The notes below the pieces were generated by a model. That model saw nothing but the letters and a program-made list of their open reading frames with translations. It was not told where the DNA came from and ran no database searches. A program made the translations under genes and the position numbers. Below, piece after piece: positions 1 through 10,651 of a DNA stretch of 64,000 bases. The first letter of the stretch is position 1. The number at the start of each line of letters is the position of its first letter. Origin of the DNA: Sporosarcina jeotgali (GTDB lineage: Bacteria; Bacillota; Bacilli; Bacillales_A; Planococcaceae); assembly GCF_033304595.1 (NCBI RefSeq), contig NZ_CP116341.1, positions 1 through 64,000 on the forward strand, in the 5' to 3' direction.

Positions 1-11
1 ATTCATAAAAT

Positions 12-47
12 GAGTCGAGGAATTCATTCCTTGGCTCGTTTTTTTGT
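12..47 (+). terminator. Rho-independent terminator of an upstream gene
   Basis: GAGTCGAGG (12-20) pairs, with G-U wobbles, with CCTTGGCTC (29-37) across an 8-nt loop and is followed by a run of T. It probably ends a gene lying before the window. Confidence 0.75.
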
Positions 48-152
48 TTGTTGAATTTTATTCTTATCCAGGCGATAAAAGGCTGGTTGGATGGTGTCTA
101 TTTGGGAGAAACTTATTATATATGGTGGGTAGGATAGGTGGAGGTTCGATTC

Positions 153-387
153 TTATGAGCGGAATTGTGAGTTTATGATCACAATGCTAGGGTTATGAGC
201 GGAATTTTGGGTTTATGATCACAATGCCGAGTTTATGAGCGGAATCTGGGTTTTCTGATCACAATGCCGAGTTTATGAGCGGAATCCTGGGTTTATGATC
301 ACAATGCCGAGTTTATGAGCGGAATTGGGGATTTATGATCACAATTCCAAGTTTATGAGCAGATCCCGAGATTCATGAGCGCATTCC
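153..387. repeat. Tandem array of a 40-bp unit made of two diverged 20-bp halves
   Basis: TTATGAGC recurs at exactly 40-bp spacing at 153, 193, 233, 273, 313 and 353. Each unit has an A half (TTATGAGCGGAAT...) and a B half (TTATGATCACAAT...), so the basic period is 20 bp. The last unit decays after 360. There are no unique spacers, so it is not a CRISPR array. Together with the sequence around it, it fills the otherwise gene-free first 500 bases. Function is unknown. Confidence 0.9.
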
Positions 388-499
388 ATCTTCAATCTCT
401 TCAATCCATATGCTCCGTCTTGATATCAGGACTTCTTTTTTGCGCCGGGGGACGGTTTCCATTATGGTTAAGGGACTACCCCACAAGGAGATGGCGCAC

Positions 500-976
500 A
501 TGGAATCAGTTTATGAGTTTACTGTACAGAAACCTGATGGGACTGAGCAATCACTCTCTGAGTTCGAAGGAAAGCCGTTACTCATTGTAAACACGGCGAG
601 TAAGTGCGGATTTGTAAAACAGTTTGATGAGTTACAAGAGGTCTATGAGACGTATAAGGATCAGGGACTGACCGTTCTAGGGTTCCCGTCGGATAACTTC
701 AACAATCAGGAGTTCGGGAGCAGCGGTGAAGCTGAGGAGTTTTGTCGGATGAACTTCGGTGTAACCTTCCCGATGTTTGCGAAGGTGGATGTCAAAGGAG
801 ATCATGCAGAGCCGCTATTCCAGTACCTTTCCTCTGAAAAGAAAGGGATACTCACGGAAGGGATCAAATGGAACTTTACGAAGTTCCTTGTAGACCGGCA
901 AGGCAATGTTGTCGATCGATTTGCTCCGCAAACAGGGCCGTTAAAAATGAAGGATGCAATCGATAAGCTGATATGA
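500..976 (+). CDS. Glutathione peroxidase-like thiol peroxidase
   Basis: This 158-residue protein matches the usual length of bacterial Gpx/BsaA proteins, which reduce hydroperoxides in the cytosol with a thiol partner, usually thioredoxin in bacteria. The peroxidatic cysteine is C36 in TASKCGF, with no selenocysteine. The conserved WNFTKF segment is at 124-129, and a second cysteine, C82, may be the resolving residue. The usual FPCNQF motif reads FPSDNF (62-67), so the tetrad glutamine is replaced. I chose ATG at 500 because AAGGAG at 485-490 is 9 nt upstream; the in-frame ATG at 491 touches the Shine-Dalgarno and an upstream ATG lacks one. It stands alone between the 40-bp repeat and guaB. 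Confidence 0.9.
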   Translation: MESVYEFTVQKPDGTEQSLSEFEGKPLLIVNTASKCGFVKQFDELQEVYETYKDQGLTVLGFPSDNFNNQEFGSSGEAEEFCRMNFGVTFPMFAKVDVKGDHAEPLFQYLSSEKKGILTEGIKWNFTKFLVDRQGNVVDRFAPQTGPLKMKDAIDKLI

Positions 977-1013
977 CAGAAAAGGTCCAATACTTTTACT
1001 TATTATAGCTACC

Positions 1014-2550
<1,537 letters not shown>

Positions 2551-2571
2551 AACTAGGTTTTCAGGAACTTC

Positions 2572-2620
2572 AGCACCTTTCTTCTCGTCTTATATGGGCG
2601 GAAAGGTGCTTTTTTTTATT
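2572..2620 (+). terminator. guaB terminator
   Basis: AGCACCTTTC (2572-2581) pairs with GAAAGGTGCT (2601-2610), followed by eight T. Confidence 0.9.
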
Positions 2621-2687
2621 TTATATCCATCCCTTCCTTTAGGTATGATAAACTATGGGAGTAAATCGCGATGACGGAGGTAGAAAT

Positions 2688-4034
2688 GTGAAGAAGATGA
2701 AGAACAGATGGCTGTCTGTACTATGTTCGGCAGTCTTGCTTGTAGCAGTATTTGGTGCAACACCCGCTCAGGCGGAATCGGCGCTTGGCCTCCATGTGGA
2801 TGCAGCCATTCTAATTGACGCAGATAGTGGAAAGATTTTATATGAAGAAAATGCAGATGCTCCGCTTGGCATTGCCAGCATGTCAAAAATGATGGTCGAG
2901 TACCTTCTATTTGAAGCAATCGAAGAAGGTTCAATTACTTGGGATCAGGAGTACAAAGTAACGGATTATACATACACGGTATCTCAAAATCGTAAGTTGA
3001 GTAACGTTCCGCTTCGCCGGGATGGTTCGTATACGATTAAAGAATTGTATGAAGCACTTGCAATCTATTCAGCGAATGCCGCAACAATCGCGATTGCAGA
3101 AACAATTGGCGGAACAGAAAAAGAGTTTGTAAAGCTGATGAACGAAAAAGCAAAAGAGCTTGGATTGAAAGACTTTAAGTTTGTCAATTCAACAGGATTA
3201 AATAATAAAGACCTTCAAGGCATGTATCCGGAAGGTGCGGGCCCGGAGGATGAAAACGTGATGCCGGCTAAGTCAGTAGCTAAACTTGCTTATTCGCTGG
3301 TTAATGATTATCCGGAAGTACTCGAAACGACTAAGATTCCTACAAAAATATTCCGTGAGAATACTTCTGACGCGATTAATATGATTAACTGGAACACTAT
3401 GCTGCCAGGTTTCTTATATGCCTATGACGGCGTAGACGGTTTGAAAACAGGAACTACAGACTTTGCAGGACACTGTTTCACAGGAACTGCAGTTCGTGAT
3501 GGCAAGCGTGTCATTGCAGTCGTGATGAAAGCCGTTGATGCTAAAGGTGAAGGATCTTATAAAGCTAGATTTGACGCAACACGTTCACTATTCGATTATG
3601 GTTTCTCACAGTTTTCTGAAGTGGAGTTTGTTCCTGAAGGCTACCAGTTCAAAGGTGAAAAGACTGTAAAGGTTCTGAAAGGAAAAGAGAAAGAAGTTGC
3701 CATTCATGTAAAAGAACCCATTAAAATGATGGTGAAAACAAGTGAAAAGAAATTGTACACGCCTAAGTTAGTCATCGATAAGTCGAAATTAAAAGATGGT
3801 TCGCTTCAAGCACCTATTAAAAAGGATGCAGTTGTGGGTCACGTGGAGCTCGTGAAGAAAGACGGCTCTGAAGATTACGGGTTCATCAACGGGAAAATGG
3901 CACAATCAGAAGTGGTAACTAAAGAAGCTGTAGATAAAGCAGGCTGGTTCTCTTTGGCAATGGGAGGCATTGGTCACTTCTTCTCAGGACTCTGGGATAG
4001 CGGGACAGGCTTTGTAAAAGGATTGTTCAACTAA
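2688..4034 (+). CDS. dacA: D-alanyl-D-alanine carboxypeptidase (PBP5 type)
   Basis: Secreted, membrane-anchored DD-carboxypeptidase that trims the terminal D-alanine of peptidoglycan stem peptides. An N-terminal signal peptide (hydrophobic core about residues 10-25, ending near AQA) precedes the S11 transpeptidase fold: SMSK with nucleophile S64, SAN in YSANAA, and KTG with K253. The C-terminal PBP5 domain ends in an amphipathic stretch (WFSLAMGGIGHFFSGLW...) typical of membrane anchoring. I chose GTG at 2688, which has GGAGGT 6 nt upstream, over ATG at 2655, which has no Shine-Dalgarno; ATG at 2697 is also possible. Length is 448 residues, normal for the family. Confidence 0.96.
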   Translation: MKKMKNRWLSVLCSAVLLVAVFGATPAQAESALGLHVDAAILIDADSGKILYEENADAPLGIASMSKMMVEYLLFEAIEEGSITWDQEYKVTDYTYTVSQNRKLSNVPLRRDGSYTIKELYEALAIYSANAATIAIAETIGGTEKEFVKLMNEKAKELGLKDFKFVNSTGLNNKDLQGMYPEGAGPEDENVMPAKSVAKLAYSLVNDYPEVLETTKIPTKIFRENTSDAINMINWNTMLPGFLYAYDGVDGLKTGTTDFAGHCFTGTAVRDGKRVIAVVMKAVDAKGEGSYKARFDATRSLFDYGFSQFSEVEFVPEGYQFKGEKTVKVLKGKEKEVAIHVKEPIKMMVKTSEKKLYTPKLVIDKSKLKDGSLQAPIKKDAVVGHVELVKKDGSEDYGFINGKMAQSEVVTKEAVDKAGWFSLAMGGIGHFFSGLWDSGTGFVKGLFN

Positions 4035-4076
4035 AAAAACGGGACAGACGCTATTTGGCGCTGTTCCGTTTTTTTA
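4034..4076. terminator. Bidirectional terminator between dacA and the MocR gene
   Basis: AAAAAACGGGACAG (4034-4047) pairs with CTGTTCCGTTTTTT (4061-4074), giving a U-tract for either strand. The reverse gene's stop codon lies in the loop. Confidence 0.88.
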
Positions 4077-5463
4077 TATTCCAGATGTTCATAAGTTTAT
4101 GAATGCCTGTTTCAATTTGCTGTTCGCTTAGTCCGCCAAAGCCAAGCAAAAAGGATGGTGAACCGGTCGCGTGAGTGGACTGGTAGTCTTGCAAGCTGTA
4201 AACACGGATACCTCCCTGAAGGGCGAGGTCAGCTAGCATGGATTCTGATTGCTTTTTTTGTACAGTGACAATGATGTGCATTCCGGCTTCATCGCCAGAA
4301 TAAGAAATGGATGGTTCGTATGCGGTGAGAGATTCTGTGAGTGTTTGCAGCTTTTTCCGGTACACTTTCCGCATCCTATTTAAGTGCCGTGAAAACTGCC
4401 CTTCTGCCATGAAGCGTGCAAGCATGTGCTGGTCAAGCCGCGGAACTGTAGATGCATATTGGATGAATGCCCCCTTATAACGCTTCAGCAACGCTTGCGG
4501 AAGCACCATATAGGCAATTCGAAGCGAAGGCATGAGTGATTTAGAGAATGTACTTAAATAGATGACATTTTCACCACGATCCATTCCTTGCAGAGATGGA
4601 ATCGGCCGCCCGGCGTAACGAAATTCACCATCGTAATCATCTTCGATAATAATATGTTCCGGATTGGAAGAGGCCCAGTTCAGCAAAGCGGCTCTGCGTG
4701 GTGCAGACAGCACGGTACCTGTAGGGAACTGATGAGAAGGTGTCACGTATGCAACTGTTGCAGCAGAGCGCTGCAGTGCATCCACATCCATCCCATCGTC
4801 ATCCACGGAAATAGGTACTGCGGGTCTTAAGTGATGGTCGAATACGTGATGTGTCAGCGGGTAGCCGGGATCTTCGACAGCATACACGGCTTCGTCTCCA
4901 AGAATCCGGATAATGAGGGGAATGAGTTGTTCGGTCCCTGACCCGACAATAACTTGCTCAGGCGTGCAGATAACGCCTCTTGAATGGTACAGATACGTAG
5001 CAATTTCATTGCGCAGTTCTACATCACCATGAGGATCACCAAGCTGCAGCAAATGTGCCGCGTGTTCATCGATGACGTCTTTTGCTACTTTCCTCCACTT
5101 TGCAAATGGGAACAATTCGGGATCCACCATTCCTGGTGAAAAGTCGATGGCTGCTGCAGGTTTGACAGGAGTGAGCACTTCTTTCACCTCTGCAGACTCT
5201 GTATAGGCCAGTTCTTCAATGTCTTGAACATAATAGCCGCTGCGAGGGACTGCTGTAATGTATCCTTCCGAAACCAGCTGACCGTAAGCCAGCTCTATAG
5301 TTGTTTGGCTGACTGAAAGAAATTCACTTAACTTCCGCTTGGACGGCAGTTTTTTACCGACAGGAATTCGCTGTTCCGTGATATCCTGTTTCATTTGCCG
5401 GTAAATTTGTTCGTAAAGAGGAATTGCATGGGATTTATCCAATAAAATCAGCCATTCTTCCAT
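4051..5463 (-). CDS. MocR/PdxR-family transcriptional regulator (GntR HTH plus aminotransferase fold)
   Basis: Residues about 12-80 form a GntR-type winged helix-turn-helix (PLYEQIYRQMKQDI...LPSKRKLSEFLSVSQTTIELAY). A linker and a class I aminotransferase-like domain follow, with the PLP lysine at K308 in STFSKSLMPSLR. The 470-residue length is typical of MocR proteins. A GGAGG Shine-Dalgarno precedes the ATG. In several Firmicutes PdxR proteins activate divergent pdxST genes; here the divergent neighbour is the T-box leader of serS, and pdxS/pdxT are absent. The position equals the pdxST locus of B. subtilis, so a pyridoxal-related regulatory role is inference. A control over another aminotransferase target is equally possible. 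Confidence 0.88.
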   Translation of the reverse strand: MEEWLILLDKSHAIPLYEQIYRQMKQDITEQRIPVGKKLPSKRKLSEFLSVSQTTIELAYGQLVSEGYITAVPRSGYYVQDIEELAYTESAEVKEVLTPVKPAAAIDFSPGMVDPELFPFAKWRKVAKDVIDEHAAHLLQLGDPHGDVELRNEIATYLYHSRGVICTPEQVIVGSGTEQLIPLIIRILGDEAVYAVEDPGYPLTHHVFDHHLRPAVPISVDDDGMDVDALQRSAATVAYVTPSHQFPTGTVLSAPRRAALLNWASSNPEHIIIEDDYDGEFRYAGRPIPSLQGMDRGENVIYLSTFSKSLMPSLRIAYMVLPQALLKRYKGAFIQYASTVPRLDQHMLARFMAEGQFSRHLNRMRKVYRKKLQTLTESLTAYEPSISYSGDEAGMHIIVTVQKKQSESMLADLALQGGIRVYSLQDYQSTHATGSPSFLLGFGGLSEQQIETGIHKLMNIWNIKKRNSAK

Positions 5464-5583
5464 TATGAACCTCCATTCTGACCTTATTGACTTCTTCTAA
5501 CTGTTCAATTTGTAAAGGTTATAACGGAAGTATACCGCAAGCAGTTGAAAGTGAAAATGACCTTCGCCTTCTAAATCCGTCCT

Positions 5584-5611
5584 TTGCTTGCCAAACCTTC
5601 TGGCATATAGT
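5584..5611 (+). promoter_or_regulatory. Sigma-A promoter of the serS T-box transcript
   Basis: TTGCTT (5584-5589), 16-nt spacer, TATAGT (5606-5611), just upstream of the T-box leader. Confidence 0.6.
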
Positions 5612-5617
5612 AAAGTT

Positions 5618-5870
5618 AAAGTAATTTCATACGTAATACGATGAAGGGAAGCAGTAGCAGCTGCGTTTTTCTTAAGAGAGCCGACGGGTGGTGCGAGTCG
5701 GTGAAAACAACTGTGAATCCATCCTTGAGCAGCCAGACTGAACAAAAGTAGGTTTGTGCCGGCACCGGAGCCGTTATTTCCTGTAGAGTGGATCAGCAAT
5801 GTGCTGATTAAACTGGGTGGTACCGCGGGTAGTTCTCGTCCCTATTGATAGGGGATGGAGGGCTTTTTTT
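5618..5870 (+). promoter_or_regulatory. T-box leader of serS (serine tRNA sensing)
   Basis: The leader contains stem I sequences (AGAGAG then the GGTGCGAGTCGGTG distal part), a candidate specifier loop GAATCCA with UCC (Ser) as the codon, and the T-box core GGGTGGTACCGCGG near 5816-5829. It ends in a hairpin (CTCGTCCCT.../...GGGGATGGAG) and a T run at 5864-5870. By known T-box logic, uncharged tRNA-Ser stabilises the antiterminator and lets serS be transcribed. The specifier assignment is read by eye from the loop motif and from the downstream gene. Confidence 0.92.
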
Positions 5871-5917
5871 GTGCCTGAATTTCGGAAATCGTTAAAACCA
5901 ATTGAGGAGGAATCGTA

Positions 5918-7201
5918 ATGTTAGACAGAAAAGTGTTGCGTACAGACTTTGAAGGTGTGAAGAAAAAACTAGCAGTTCGCGGGGAAGACATCTCTGAACT
6001 GGACAAGTTCCCGGCATTAGATGAAAGACGCCGTGAATTATTGGCAAAAGTTGAGGTGCTGAAAGCGGAGCGTAACGAAGTATCTCAGAAAGTAGCAGAG
6101 ATGAAGCGCAACAAAGAAGACGCAGACGAGTTGGTTTTGAAAATGCGCAAAGTTGGAGAAGACATTAAAGCGTATGATACAGAGCTAAACGAAATTGAAG
6201 AGCAATTGGATTACGTACTGATGCGTATTCCGAACATCCCTCACGAAAGTGTTCCTGTCGGTGACAGCGAAGACGATAACGTAGAGGTTCTTAAATGGGG
6301 AGAAACACCGGAGTTTTCGTTTGAACCGAAACCGCATTGGGAAATCGGTACGGATTTAAAAATTTTGGAATTTGAACGTGCCGGGAAAGTTACGGGAAGC
6401 CGTTTCGTATTTTACCGGGGCATGGGCGCACGTCTGGAGCGCGCACTTATTAACTTCATGATGGATCTTCATCAGGATGAGAATGGATATGAAGAAATGC
6501 TTCCGCCATACTTGGTGAATCGTGCAAGCTTGACAGGTACGGGCCAGTTGCCGAAATTTGAAGAGGATGCGTTCCTTGTTGAAAAAGAAGACTACTTCAT
6601 GATTCCAACTTCTGAAGTGCCAGTAACGAACTTCTATCGGGATGAAATCCTGAATGCAGATATGCTTCCCAAAGCGTTTGCAGCATACAGCACAAACTTC
6701 CGCTCTGAAGCTGGTTCTGCAGGCCGTGATACACGCGGGCTGATCCGCCAGCATCAGTTCAACAAAGTGGAACTCGTTCGCTTTGTAAAGCCTGAGGACT
6801 CTTATGACGAGTTGGAGAAACTGACTGGACATGCGGAAAAAGTGCTTCAAATGCTTGAACTTCCATACCGGAAGTTGAAAATGTGTACTGCAGATCTTGG
6901 ATTTACTGCGGCGAAAAAGTATGACTTGGAAGTATGGATCCCAGCACAAAATGCGTACCGTGAAATTTCTTCATGCTCTAACTTCGAAGACTTCCAAGCG
7001 CGTCGTGCCAACATCAGATTCCGTCGTGAAGCCAAAGGGAAGCCTGAGTATTTGCACACACTAAACGGCAGCGGACTTGCGATCGGCCGTACAGTTGCTG
7101 CGTTGCTTGAAAACAATCAGCAAGAAGATGGTTCAGTACTGATCCCTAAAGTATTGCGACCATATATGGGTGGAAAAGAATACATTACAGCTGCTGAATA
7201 A
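5918..7201 (+). CDS. serS: Seryl-tRNA synthetase
   Basis: Class II synthetase charging tRNA-Ser in the cytosol. The 427-residue protein has the N-terminal long-helix coiled-coil arm (about residues 25-110, rich in K/E heptads), which recognises the long variable arm of the tRNA. Motif 2 ([21 protein letters not shown]) and motif 3 ([16 protein letters not shown]) follow. A GAGGAGG Shine-Dalgarno precedes ATG. It is controlled by the upstream T-box and terminated by a strong hairpin shared with the convergent tadA. Confidence 0.98.
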   Translation: MLDRKVLRTDFEGVKKKLAVRGEDISELDKFPALDERRRELLAKVEVLKAERNEVSQKVAEMKRNKEDADELVLKMRKVGEDIKAYDTELNEIEEQLDYVLMRIPNIPHESVPVGDSEDDNVEVLKWGETPEFSFEPKPHWEIGTDLKILEFERAGKVTGSRFVFYRGMGARLERALINFMMDLHQDENGYEEMLPPYLVNRASLTGTGQLPKFEEDAFLVEKEDYFMIPTSEVPVTNFYRDEILNADMLPKAFAAYSTNFRSEAGSAGRDTRGLIRQHQFNKVELVRFVKPEDSYDELEKLTGHAEKVLQMLELPYRKLKMCTADLGFTAAKKYDLEVWIPAQNAYREISSCSNFEDFQARRANIRFRREAKGKPEYLHTLNGSGLAIGRTVAALLENNQQEDGSVLIPKVLRPYMGGKEYITAAE

Positions 7202-7216
7202 ATGTAAACGTAAATA

Positions 7217-7745
<529 letters not shown>

Positions 7746-7777
7746 TTATCCTCAGTGTAGCATGGTTTTAAACGGAA

Positions 7778-7793
7778 TGTTCCACGTGGAAAA
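7778..7793. other. Candidate parS (ParB/Spo0J binding) site
   Basis: TGTTCCACGTGGAAAA matches the Bacillus parS consensus TGTTNCACGTGAAACA at all but two positions and is one base away from a fully symmetric site. It lies in the tadA-dgk intergenic space, close to the expected origin region. Binding is inference. Confidence 0.5.
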
Positions 7794-7868
7794 AATGTCA
7801 CAACCAAACGAGTGCCTCCTGTGATAAACTAAAGGGACGACATTAAGTGAAAGACAGGAGCGTTGGTC

Positions 7869-8501
7869 ATGACCATTCCATTCATAGCAGTAGAAGGACC
7901 AATAGGGGTTGGGAAATCCACATTGTCCAAAGCGATTTCAGACACCCGCCAGTTCCATCTGCTCATGGAAATTGTGGATGAAAATCCGTTTCTCAATAAA
8001 TTTTACGACGACATCGAAGAATGGAGCTTTCAAACTGAAATGTTCTTCCTTTGCAATCGTTACAAACAGCTCGGCGACATTCAAAAACACTATCTGGCAA
8101 AAGACAAGCCCGTCGTCGCAGACTATCATATATTTAAAAATCTCATCTTTGCACAGCGCAGTCTTTCGGAAAGCGACTATGCAAAATATGAGCAAATCTA
8201 TTCCATTTTGACGGCAGGGATGCCCGTCCCGAACGTCATCGTCTACTTGCATGCGAGTCTAGAAACACTCATGAAGCGAATCTCCATGCGAGGACGTGAC
8301 TATGAGCGGGGCATGGATCCGAACTACCTTCGCCAGCTGTCCGAAGACTACGATACATTCATTGATCGATTTGAACGCATGCACCCTGAAATTCCAGTCT
8401 TGCGTTTTAACGGAGACGAACTTGATTTTGTTGCGAACCCGCGTGACCGGCAATACATCCTTGACGCAGTTGATGCCGTCATGCAGAAAGAGGTTATTTA
8501 A
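7869..8501 (+). CDS. dgk: Deoxyguanosine kinase
   Basis: Phosphorylates deoxyguanosine for dGTP salvage. The 210-residue protein opens with the P-loop GPIGVGKS, followed by the deoxynucleoside kinase features DENPFLNKFYDD, EMFFLCNRYKQ and ADYHIFKN, which match the Dgk (YaaF) subgroup better than Dck. ATG at 7869 has AGGAG (7856-7860) 8 nt upstream; an in-frame TTG two codons earlier is less likely. It is followed without a gap by dck, as a pair similar to the dck-dgk pair beside serS in B. subtilis but in the opposite order. Confidence 0.93.
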   Translation: MTIPFIAVEGPIGVGKSTLSKAISDTRQFHLLMEIVDENPFLNKFYDDIEEWSFQTEMFFLCNRYKQLGDIQKHYLAKDKPVVADYHIFKNLIFAQRSLSESDYAKYEQIYSILTAGMPVPNVIVYLHASLETLMKRISMRGRDYERGMDPNYLRQLSEDYDTFIDRFERMHPEIPVLRFNGDELDFVANPRDRQYILDAVDAVMQKEVI

Positions 8502-9176
8502 GTGAACAACTTACGTGAAAAATATGGAATTCCGCAAAACGCGGTCATTACAATTGCAGGAACAGTAGGTGTTGGGAAATCGACAATGACAACAGCACTT
8601 GCTGAAGCACTCGACTTCCGCACGTCTTTTGAAAATGTGGACCAGAACCCGTACTTGGATAAATTCTATGAAGACTTCAAAAAGTGGAGTTTCCATTTAC
8701 AAATTTACTTCCTCGCTGAACGTTTTAAAGAACAGAAGCGTATCTTCGAATATGGCGGGGGATTCATCCAGGATCGTTCGATTTATGAAGATACAGGGAT
8801 CTTTGCACGGATGCATATGGAAGAAGGCACGATGGATCCGATTGATTATGAGACGTATACGAACTTGTTCGATGCGATGGTCATGACGCCGTACTTCCCG
8901 CATCCGAATTTGCTTATCTATTTGGAAGGCCCGCTTGACAGTATTATTGATCGCATTCATGAACGCGGCCGTGAGATGGAGCAAGAGACACCGATCACGT
9001 ATTGGGAAGAAATGCATGCACGGTATGAGAAGTGGATTGACTCCTTCACAGCATGTCCTGTACTTCGTTTAGACATTAATGATTACGATTTAATCACGAA
9101 CGCCCACGAGGTGGAATTGATCGTCGAGAAGATTGGCGGCATTTTGTCTCAAACGGAACCACTTCGCAGTTCATAA
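8502..9176 (+). CDS. dck: Deoxyadenosine/deoxycytidine kinase
   Basis: Phosphorylates deoxyadenosine and deoxycytidine for salvage. P-loop is GTVGVGKST; the substrate segments VDQNPYLDKFYEDF, FHLQIYFLAERFKEQ and QDRSIYEDTGIFA are characteristic of B. subtilis Dck. The GTG start directly follows the dgk stop codon and uses AGAGG inside the dgk 3' end, so coupling is likely. Length is 224 residues. Confidence 0.93.
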   Translation: MNNLREKYGIPQNAVITIAGTVGVGKSTMTTALAEALDFRTSFENVDQNPYLDKFYEDFKKWSFHLQIYFLAERFKEQKRIFEYGGGFIQDRSIYEDTGIFARMHMEEGTMDPIDYETYTNLFDAMVMTPYFPHPNLLIYLEGPLDSIIDRIHERGREMEQETPITYWEEMHARYEKWIDSFTACPVLRLDINDYDLITNAHEVELIVEKIGGILSQTEPLRSS

Positions 9177-9184
9177 AGGAACAA

Positions 9185-9226
9185 GACCTTTTTCGGCAGT
9201 GAAATCTGTCAGGAAAGGTTTTTTTC
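9185..9226 (+). terminator. dgk-dck terminator
   Basis: ACCTTTTTCGGCAG pairs imperfectly with CTGTCAGGAAAGGT, followed by TTTTTT. Confidence 0.75.
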
Positions 9227-9276
9227 ATTTTTTATCGAATGAATGAATAGAGTAATCCTATCCGTGAACGGCGTAA

Positions 9277-9306
9277 TTGACGCGTTGAAAATGATTCACG
9301 TATAGT
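9277..9306 (+). promoter_or_regulatory. Sigma-A promoter of the kyn operon, with a flanking inverted repeat
   Basis: TTGACG (9277-9282), 18-nt spacer, TATAGT (9301-9306). CGTGAA at 9263-9268 and TTCACG at 9295-9300 form an inverted repeat bracketing the -35 and touching the -10, a possible operator. No regulator gene is adjacent. Confidence 0.7.
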
Positions 9307-9346
9307 GAACCCTATAGAAAATTCCACTTTGAAGGAGCGAATTCCT

Positions 9347-10630
9347 ATGACTGTGAACAAAATATCGACAATTACGTATGCTCATGAGCTTGAGCAGCGT
9401 TATGCCGCGGCAAGCCGTCGTGATGAGTTTTACGTAAAAGAAGATGTGATTTACTTTGATGGCAACTCTCTTGGATTATTATCCAAACGTGCAGAAACCT
9501 CGTTACTCTCCGTTCTGGAATCATGGAAAACACATGGTATTGACGGATGGATGCAAGGGGAGCGTCCATGGTTCAACTTGTCTGAAGAATTGGGAGCTTC
9601 CATGGCTCCGCTAATTGGTGCTGAAGCTGAAGAGGTGATTGTAACAGGCTCGACTACTTCGAATCTTCATCAGCTGCTTGCAACATTCTTTAAGCCGGCA
9701 GAAGGTCGAACTAAAATTTTAGCGGATGAATTAAACTTCCCTACGGATATCTACGCAATCCAAAGTCAGCTGCAGCTGCATGGACTGGACCCTGCAGATC
9801 ACCTCATACAAGTGAAAAGCCGTGATGGACAAACGTTGCAGACTGAAGACATGATCGAGGCAATGACGGATGACGTTGCCGTTGTGATTTTATCCGGAGT
9901 TCTCTATCGCAGCGGTCAAGTTCTCGACATGGAAAAGGTTACTGAAGCGGCTCATGCACGAGGGATTTTAGTTGGCTTCGACTTGTGTCATTCGATTGGA
10001 GCGATTCCGCATGCACTGGATGATTGGAATGTCGACTACGCATTTTGGTGCAATTACAAACACTTAAATGGCGGACCAGGTGCAACGGGCGGTATATACG
10101 TGAATAAAAAACACTTTGGGACACAACCAGGACTCGCGGGATGGTTCGGTTCTGCAAAAGACCGCCAATTCGATATGGAGCATACGTTTACGCCTGCAGC
10201 TGGTGCTGGGGCACTTCAAATGGGTACACCAAACTTACTCAGTGCTGCTCCATTGATTGGCTCACTAGAACTCATGAATGAGGTTGGAATGGAAGCAATC
10301 CGTGAACGTTCACTCGCATTAACTGCTTACTTGCAGGAGTTAATTGAAACGGATCTTGCAGACTATGAATTTACAGTAACCAGTCCACGAGAGGATGCTG
10401 AACGCGGCGGCCATGTCTTTGTCGTGCATAAAGAAGCTGCACGTATATGCAAGGCGCTAAAAGCAAACGGAGTTATTCCGGACTTCCGTACACCCAATGG
10501 GATCCGCCTTGCACCGGTTGCACTTTACAATACATTTGAAGAAGTGCTTGAGACCGTGAACATTCTAAAACGTATTATGGAAGAAGAACAATATAAACAA
10601 TTTGAAAATAAGCGAGAAGTCGTCGCGTAA
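9347..10630 (+). CDS. kynU: Kynureninase
   Basis: PLP enzyme that cleaves kynurenine to anthranilate and alanine. The 427-residue protein is a fold-type I aminotransferase relative: the PLP lysine is K238 in [10 protein letters not shown], and the segments [10 protein letters not shown] near the start and [10 protein letters not shown] before the lysine are typical. ATG at 9347 has AAGGAG 9 nt upstream; the longer GTG-initiated frame from 9305 would overlap the promoter. It is first in the kynU-kynA-transporter-kynB operon. Confidence 0.96.
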   Translation: MTVNKISTITYAHELEQRYAAASRRDEFYVKEDVIYFDGNSLGLLSKRAETSLLSVLESWKTHGIDGWMQGERPWFNLSEELGASMAPLIGAEAEEVIVTGSTTSNLHQLLATFFKPAEGRTKILADELNFPTDIYAIQSQLQLHGLDPADHLIQVKSRDGQTLQTEDMIEAMTDDVAVVILSGVLYRSGQVLDMEKVTEAAHARGILVGFDLCHSIGAIPHALDDWNVDYAFWCNYKHLNGGPGATGGIYVNKKHFGTQPGLAGWFGSAKDRQFDMEHTFTPAAGAGALQMGTPNLLSAAPLIGSLELMNEVGMEAIRERSLALTAYLQELIETDLADYEFTVTSPREDAERGGHVFVVHKEAARICKALKANGVIPDFRTPNGIRLAPVALYNTFEEVLETVNILKRIMEEEQYKQFENKREVVA

Positions 10631-10651
10631 ACGAAAACTGGGGGAATTGTC

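Noticed and set aside
153..387. CRISPR array
   Set aside because: Units are contiguous 40-bp repeats without unique spacers, and no cas gene is nearby.
375..590. 71-codon ORF over the repeat end and the gpx start
   Set aside because: Overlaps the well-supported gpx frame and the 40-bp repeat; no Shine-Dalgarno or family signal.
5497..5799. Minus-strand 100-codon ORF
   Set aside because: Lies across the serS T-box leader; it is a by-product of structured RNA sequence.
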